From Myxococcales bacterium (GTDB taxonomy: Bacteria; Myxococcota_A; Polyangia; Polyangiales; Polyangiaceae): DNA of 43,382 nt. Below, one piece after another: positions 38,673-43,382 of the stretch. Both the position numbers and the translations under genes were made by a program. The stretch covers positions 1 through 43,382 of the forward strand of contig JAJYCT010000004.1 in assembly GCA_021778125.1 (NCBI GenBank). The letters are read 5' to 3'. Within the stretch, counting starts at the first letter, position 1. Each line of letters opens with the position of its first letter. The notes below the pieces were generated by a model that was not told the DNA's origin, did not search any database, and was given only the letters and a program-made list of their open reading frames with translations.

Positions 38673-39892
38673 GGCCGCGCGCGATCCGGGGTGCGCTCGT
38701 CGGGCTCGGCGTGCTGGCCGCGCTCGCGCTGGCCCTGGTGGGCCCGGTGCTCGCGCGCGGCGACGCGTGGCGCGCGGCGCAGTGGACGGTGTGGCCCGGG
38801 CCCCTCGCCGGGCATCCGTCGACGGCCGACGCGCTGTCGTGGGTCGCGCGCGCGAGCTGGCGCGGCGCGCTCGGCGCCGCGCTGCTCTCGGTCCCCTACC
38901 TCGTGTGGCGCATGACGCTCGGGGCCGACGCGCGCGTCCCGCACCTGGGCGTGCCGACGGTGGTGCCGCTTGCGGTCGGGCCGCGCGGGTGGCGCGCGCC
39001 GCTGCGCGACGTGCCGGGCGTCCTGCGGGGCGCGGCGCTCGTGCTGGCGATCCTGGCGCTCGGGCGGCCGCAGAGCGTGCTGCGCGGCGAGACGGAGGAG
39101 GAGAAGGGCATCGACATCGTGCTCGTGCTCGACCTGTCCGGCTCGATGGCCGCCGTGATGGACTCGCCGGCGAGCGCCCTCGTCCCGTCGCCCTCGGGGC
39201 GCGGGCCTGGCCACCGCGCCACGCGCCTGGACGTCGCCAAGGACGTGCTCGAGGACTTCGTCCGGCGCCGCAAGACCGACCGCATCGGCGTCGTCGTCTT
39301 CGCCAAGCAGGCGTTCGTGCTCTCGCCCCCCACGCTCGACTACGGCCTCATCACGGGGCTCGTCTCGCGCATCGAGCTCGGCGTCATCGACAGCAGCAAG
39401 ACGGCCATCGGCGACGCCGTGGGCACCGCCGTGGCCCGCATGCGGCGCAGCGACGCGCGCAGCCGCGCCGTGGTGCTCCTGACCGACGGCGACTCGAACG
39501 AGGGCGTCATCTCCCCCGAGTACTCCGCGCACCTCGCCCAGAAGGAGGGCGTGCGCGTCTACACCGTGCAGATCGGCAACGGCGACGACGTCGACGTGCA
39601 GACGGGCACGGACCTCTTCGGCCAGCCCGTCTACGAGCGCAAGCACTTCCCCGTGAACCCCGACCTGCTCCAGAAGATGGCGCACGAGACGGGCGGTGAG
39701 TCGTTCATCGCCACCGACAAGCGTGGCCTCGAGGAGAGCATGCACGGCGTCCTCGACCACCTCGAGAAGACGCGCTTCGAGTCGCAGGCCTCGACGATGG
39801 AAGACCTGTTCCCCCTGCTGCTCGTGCCGGCGGCGGTGCTCCTGGCCCTCGAGTCGCTCGTGCGCCTCGTGGTCGTGCGGAGGTTTCCGTGA
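38669..39892 (+). CDS. batA: BatA-like von Willebrand factor A membrane protein
   Basis: About 407 residues, GTG start at 38669. Two or three N-terminal helices precede a VWA domain with the metal-binding site intact: DLSGSMA (Asp-x-Ser-x-Ser), SKTAIGDAVGTAV (Thr) and LLTDGDSNEG (Asp). A final C-terminal helix (LFPLLLVPAAVLLALESLVRLVVV) anchors it. BatA and BatB work together in the cell envelope in aerotolerance or periplasmic assembly in other bacteria. An insertion (SPASALVPSPSGRGPGHRA) sits just after the first metal motif. Confidence 0.88.
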   Translation: MRPRAIRGALVGLGVLAALALALVGPVLARGDAWRAAQWTVWPGPLAGHPSTADALSWVARASWRGALGAALLSVPYLVWRMTLGADARVPHLGVPTVVPLAVGPRGWRAPLRDVPGVLRGAALVLAILALGRPQSVLRGETEEEKGIDIVLVLDLSGSMAAVMDSPASALVPSPSGRGPGHRATRLDVAKDVLEDFVRRRKTDRIGVVVFAKQAFVLSPPTLDYGLITGLVSRIELGVIDSSKTAIGDAVGTAVARMRRSDARSRAVVLLTDGDSNEGVISPEYSAHLAQKEGVRVYTVQIGNGDDVDVQTGTDLFGQPVYERKHFPVNPDLLQKMAHETGGESFIATDKRGLEESMHGVLDHLEKTRFESQASTMEDLFPLLLVPAAVLLALESLVRLVVVRRFP

Positions 39893-40947
39893 GGTGGGGG
39901 CACGACTTCACGTCGCTCTGGGGCGCGCTCGTCGCGGCGCTCTGCGTCGTGGCGCTCGTGGCCTACGCGGCGTCGATCGTGTGGGCGAGCGTGCGCCAGT
40001 CGCGCGCGGCGCGGTCGTTCGGCGAGCCCGAGCTGCTCTCGGCGCTCGTCACGTACGACGCGACGGGGCGACGGGCCGTCAAGGCGGTGCTGCTGGTCGT
40101 CGCGCTGCTCTTCGCCTTCGTCGCGCTCGCGAGGCCCAAGTTCGGCAGCGGGACCAAGATCGTCCCCGCGACCAACCTCGATGTCGTCATCGTCCTCGAC
40201 TACTCGAAGAGCATGTACGCGCGCGACATCGCCCCGAGCCGCATCGCGCGCGCGAAGGCCGAGGTCGCGCGTCTCATCCAGGACCTGCCGGGCGCGCGCT
40301 TCGGGGCCGTCGCGTTTGCGGGTGAGCCGATGAGCTTCCCGCTCACGAGCGACGGGGCGGCCATCGCGCAGTTCTTCCGGCAGCTCGACCCCAACGACAT
40401 GCCCGTCGGGGGCACCGCCACGGCGCGCGCGCTCGAGCGCGCGCGCGAGGTCTTCGCGCGCGACCCCAAGTCCAAGGACCACGTGCGGGTCATGGTGCTC
40501 GTCACCGACGGCGAGGACCTCGAGGGCGATCCGGTCAGCGTCGCCGAGCACTGCCAGCAGGAGGGCACGCGCATCGACGTCGTGCAGATCGGCGGGCGCG
40601 CGCCGGAAATCATCCCCGACGTCTCGCCGGAGGGGAAGGTGGCGGGCGTGCGGCGCGACGAGCAGGGCAAGCCGCTGACGACGTCGCTGTCGGCCGAGGG
40701 CGAGGCGCAGCTCGCGCGCGTCGCGCAGCTCACCGGCGGCACGATCGTCCGCGCCGAGCACGGCGACACGGGGATCGACCAGGTCGCGCGCGCGCTGCAG
40801 AAGATGATGCGCGAGGAGCTCAGCGAGAAGGTGGAGACCGTGTACGCCGAGGAGTACGCGTGGCCGCTCGGGATCGCGGTCGTGCTGCTCGTCGCCGAGG
40901 CGCTGCTCGGCGACGCCCCGCGGCGGCGGAGGGCGGCCGCGTCATGA
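39889..40947 (+). CDS. batB: BatB-like von Willebrand factor A membrane protein
   Basis: A 352-residue protein with GTG start at 39889, overlapping batA by four bases. Two N-terminal helices (ALVAALCVVALVAYAASIVW, AVLLVVALLFAFVALA) precede a VWA domain with metal motif DYSKSM, TATAR and LVTDGEDLEG. A C-terminal helix (WPLGIAVVLLVAEALLG) closes it. The second VWA protein of the Bat system, presumed partner of BatA. Overlaps the next gene by four bases. Confidence 0.88.
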   Translation: MRWGHDFTSLWGALVAALCVVALVAYAASIVWASVRQSRAARSFGEPELLSALVTYDATGRRAVKAVLLVVALLFAFVALARPKFGSGTKIVPATNLDVVIVLDYSKSMYARDIAPSRIARAKAEVARLIQDLPGARFGAVAFAGEPMSFPLTSDGAAIAQFFRQLDPNDMPVGGTATARALERAREVFARDPKSKDHVRVMVLVTDGEDLEGDPVSVAEHCQQEGTRIDVVQIGGRAPEIIPDVSPEGKVAGVRRDEQGKPLTTSLSAEGEAQLARVAQLTGGTIVRAEHGDTGIDQVARALQKMMREELSEKVETVYAEEYAWPLGIAVVLLVAEALLGDAPRRRRAAAS

Positions 40948-41888
40948 GGCGCCTGCTCGTCCCCCTCGCGCTCGGCTGCGGCGCGCTCGCCGCCTGCGGC
41001 TGGAACCCGTCGCGTCCGTTCGACCGCGAGGCGCCCGCCGTGCGCGAGGCCGTCCTCGAGCTCGACGGCGGCGACGCCGCGATCGCGGCGAGCAAGCTCC
41101 AGGACTACCTGTCCACCGGGCCCTGCAAGGAGGGCAGCATCGGCACGCCCGATCTGCTCAAGAAGCGGCCCGACGGCACGTTCGACCTGGGTCTGTCGCT
41201 CTTCCGGATCGGCGAGCAGTTCGGGCGGCGCTTCGGCGAGGAGGAGATCGACGCGGGCGTCACCGCCGAGGCGCGCGCCCGGCGCCACGCAGAGGTCGAG
41301 TGCGCGCGGCGCGTCGTCGAGGCCCTCGCCGACGACGACTCGGTGTCGCTCGAGCTCCGGGCGCGCGCGCGCTACCTCACCGGCAACCTGGCCTTCCTCG
41401 ACGGCGACTACGAGGGGGCCGTGCGCGCGTACGACCGCGCGCTCGTGCTCGCGCCCGGGTTCGTCGACGCGGGCGACGCGGTGGGGCGCGACGCGGCGTG
41501 GAACCGCGCCATCGCGCTGCGGCGCGTCGAGGACCGCAAGGACGCCGGGCAGGACGCCGCGCAGCAGGACGCGTCCCAGGACGCGCCCTCGGAGGGCGGT
41601 CAGGACGCGTCGCACGACGCCTCGCAGGACGGCGCGAGCCCCGAGGGGGGCGGCGGCCAGGACGCGGGGCCCGAGAGCGGCGGTCCGGATGGAGGCGACG
41701 ACGCGAGCACGCCTCCGCCGCAGCCGGACGCTGCGCCTCCGCCGCCCGACGGAGGGGCGCAGCCGCCGCCGCCACCGTCCGACGAGGACGAGCGGATGCT
41801 CGATCAGCTCGAGAGCGCGCCCACGCTCCAGCAGGAGGAGGGCAAGCGCGCGCGCAAGAAGACGGTCCGGGGCATGGCCGACAAATGA
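40944..41888 (+). CDS. batC: BatC-like tetratricopeptide lipoprotein
   Basis: About 314 residues. The signal MRRLLVPLALGCGALAAC ends in a lipobox Cys. A helical region follows with a TPR-like unit (ARYLTGNLAFLDGDYEGAVRAYDRALVLAPGF). The next ~100 residues are low-complexity Asp/Ala/Gln/Gly/Pro (repeated Gln-Asp-Ala), and a basic tail ends the protein (GKRARKKTVRGMADK). BatC proteins normally carry TPR repeats and associate with the BatA/BatB pair. The long linker is a Myxococcota-style addition. Confidence 0.8.
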   Translation: MRRLLVPLALGCGALAACGWNPSRPFDREAPAVREAVLELDGGDAAIAASKLQDYLSTGPCKEGSIGTPDLLKKRPDGTFDLGLSLFRIGEQFGRRFGEEEIDAGVTAEARARRHAEVECARRVVEALADDDSVSLELRARARYLTGNLAFLDGDYEGAVRAYDRALVLAPGFVDAGDAVGRDAAWNRAIALRRVEDRKDAGQDAAQQDASQDAPSEGGQDASHDASQDGASPEGGGGQDAGPESGGPDGGDDASTPPPQPDAAPPPPDGGAQPPPPPSDEDERMLDQLESAPTLQQEEGKRARKKTVRGMADK

Positions 41889-43382
41889 GCGCGCGGCGGG
41901 CAGCGCTCGCGGCGTGGCTCGGGCTGCTGCTCGCGGCGCTCGTCGTCGTCGCGTGGCCCCGCGCGGCGCGCGCCGACGACGCCCCGCAGATGAGCGCGCA
42001 GGTGGACGCCGACACCGTCGGCGTCGGCGACCTCGTGCACGTGACGGTCAACGTGCAGAGCTCCACCGCGCTGCCGTCGGATCCGCGCCTCTCCGCGACG
42101 CCGGGCTTCCTCGTGCGTGGCACGTCGGCGTCGCCGACGCAGACGCACATCAGCGTCAACGGCACCCGCATCGATCGCTACGGCCTCTCGGTCGACTTCA
42201 CCCTGCAGGCGCAGCGCGTCGGCGTCTTCCACGTCGGCCCGCCGACCGTCAGCGTCGGCAGCCTGCGCTACCGGGGGCAGGAGGTCACGGTGCGCGTCGT
42301 TCCGGCGGGGCAGGCACCCCCGCGCAGGACGCCGCAGGGGCCCACGTCGCCCTTCGGGTTCTCCCCCTTCGACCCGTGGAAGAACCTCTTCCCCGGCCTC
42401 GACGCGCCCGATCAGGAACTCCCCCCGCCTCCGCCCCTCACGACCGACCCGAAGCTCGCGCTCGACGCCCCGCGCGGCGCCCTCTACTTCCTGCACGCGT
42501 CGGTCGACAAAGTGAGCGCCGTCGTGGGCGAGCAGGTCGTCTTCAGCGTCTACGAGTACCTCGACGTCTCGGGCGGCGGGGGCGTCGAGGTCGACGAGTC
42601 GGACGTGCACGACGCGACCGCCGCGGACTTCGTCAAGCGCCCGCTGCTGCGCGAGGACCAGGACGCGACGCTCGCCGGGTACGCGCAGGCCGGCGGGCGC
42701 ACCTGGCAGGTCAAGCTCGTGCGGCGCTGGGCCCTGTTCCCGCTGCACGCGGGCGACCTCGCGATCGGCCCGATGAGCGTCCGGCTCGTGCGGCCGCGCG
42801 GGGCGGCGGGCCCGCGCACGACCGAGGGCCTCACCGTCCGCGTGACCGAGCCGCCGCTCCCGGGCCGGCCCCCCGGCTACGCGCTCGGCGACGTGGGGCA
42901 CTTCTCGCTGGCCGCGCAGGTCTCGCCCACCGAGACGACCCAGGGCGGCGCCGTCGGCGTGCACGTCGAGCTGTCGGGGACGGGGAACCTGCCCTCGGCC
43001 CTGCCCACACCCGCGCGCAAGGGCGTCGAGTGGCTCGCGCCCGACCTGCACGAGCAGGTCGGCGCGATCGGGCACGACGCCTTCGGCGGCAAGCGGTCGT
43101 TCGACTTCGTCGTGCGCCTGCACGAGGCGGGCGACGTCGATCTCGGCGCGCTGTCGGTCCCGTTCTGGAACCCCGACCAGCGCCGCTACGAGATCGCCTC
43201 CGCCGCGCTGGGGATCGTACACGTGCTGCCCAGCGCGGGGCCGGCGGCGTCCGCCGACGCGCGCGAGCCCGAGAAGCTCGAGGGGCTGCCCGCGCCGCGC
43301 GCCGCTCTCGAGGGCGAGCGCGCGACCGCGGCGCACCTCGACGACTCGCGTCTCTTCTGGCTGGCGGGCGTGGGGCTGTGGC
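41885..43382 (+). CDS. batD: BatD-like oxygen-tolerance protein, 3' end outside window
   Basis: The ATG at 41885 overlaps the batC stop and the frame stays open to the window end, giving at least 499 codons. A signal peptide (LGLLLAALVVVAWPRAARAD) precedes several Ig-like repeats: MSAQVDADTVGVGDLVHVTVNVQ, then a Pro/Phe-rich insert (TSPFGFSPFDPWKNLFPGLD), ALYFLHASVDKVSAVVGEQVVFSVYEYLDV and FSLAAQVSPTETTQGGAVGVHVELSGTGNLP. The pattern 'V-x-x-G-E-x-V-x-L/F-x-V' in each repeat is characteristic of BatD. The remaining C-terminal anchor is not seen. Confidence 0.9.
   Translation, partial: MSARRAALAAWLGLLLAALVVVAWPRAARADDAPQMSAQVDADTVGVGDLVHVTVNVQSSTALPSDPRLSATPGFLVRGTSASPTQTHISVNGTRIDRYGLSVDFTLQAQRVGVFHVGPPTVSVGSLRYRGQEVTVRVVPAGQAPPRRTPQGPTSPFGFSPFDPWKNLFPGLDAPDQELPPPPPLTTDPKLALDAPRGALYFLHASVDKVSAVVGEQVVFSVYEYLDVSGGGGVEVDESDVHDATAADFVKRPLLREDQDATLAGYAQAGGRTWQVKLVRRWALFPLHAGDLAIGPMSVRLVRPRGAAGPRTTEGLTVRVTEPPLPGRPPGYALGDVGHFSLAAQVSPTETTQGGAVGVHVELSGTGNLPSALPTPARKGVEWLAPDLHEQVGAIGHDAFGGKRSFDFVVRLHEAGDVDLGALSVPFWNPDQRRYEIASAALGIVHVLPSAGPAASADAREPEKLEGLPAPRAALEGERATAAHLDDSRLFWLAGVGLW

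Noticed and set aside
1-43382. CRISPR arrays, insertion sequences, integrases
   Set aside because: No regular spacer repeats, transposase motifs or integrase genes are visible anywhere in the window.

Overview
The window is very GC-rich bacterial DNA with strong G/C bias at third codon positions. It reads like a chromosome of a predatory or soil deltaproteobacterium in the Myxococcota (Polyangia type). The reasons are the many lipoproteins with Asp/Ala/Gly-rich linkers behind the lipobox, a eukaryote-type Ser/Thr kinase, Cys-rich secreted proteins, an Alternative Complex III operon and a Bat (aerotolerance) operon. This placement is an inference from gene content.

Layout. (1) 1-3.0 kb: a MOSC protein whose first ~280 bp are replaced by a piece of an unrelated flavin monooxygenase gene on the other strand, then a PAP2 phosphatase, a small Tat-exported protein and a YkgJ-type Cys-cluster protein. 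(2) 3.1-7.2 kb: tRNA-Ser(UGA) followed by a patch of small hypothetical and Cys-rich proteins and a RibD/DHFR-like reductase, possibly accessory. (3) 7.2-13.9 kb: two large surface lipoproteins (one with six GYWL-type repeats), a Spy/CpxP-like protein with an odd internal segment, a Ser/Thr kinase, a tRNA-Ser-like relic and a frameshifted Cys-rich lipoprotein. (4) 13.8-17.3 kb, mostly minus strand: a thioredoxin-fold lipoprotein, a diheme lipoprotein (plus strand), a protein ending in a half TIR domain, a lipoprotein and a cupredoxin. (5) 17.5-35.7 kb, all plus strand: a respiratory block of a one-heme outer-membrane porin-cytochrome, a lipoprotein, a second cupredoxin, actABCDEF (Alternative Complex III), a GltD-like FAD/NAD(P)/Fe-S protein, a Rieske protein, a fused cytochrome b, an octaheme cytochrome c, and a membrane histidine kinase with an NtrC-type sigma-54 activator. 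(6) 35.8 kb to the end: a FecR/PEGA-like protein, then the DUF58-batA-batB-batC-batD operon, whose last gene runs off the window.

The respiratory block is the most interesting part. It combines two different quinol:acceptor modules (ACIII and a Rieske/cytochrome b complex) with an NAD(P)-binding flavoprotein, two cupredoxins and a Cyc2-like porin-cytochrome, and it has no terminal oxidase. Two -24/-12 (sigma-54) promoters stand in front of its two transcription units. About 110 bp upstream of each lies the same regulatory module: an inverted repeat CGYTAC-N6-GTARCG followed exactly 34 bp later by a second GTAACG site. A third copy with the same 34-bp spacing lies upstream of the minus-strand lipoprotein/TIR pair. 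The sigma-54 activator at the end of the block is the natural candidate to bind these sites. The simplest reading is a dedicated, signal-controlled electron-transfer regulon, possibly for electron exchange across the outer membrane. The direction of electron flow and the donor cannot be told from sequence.
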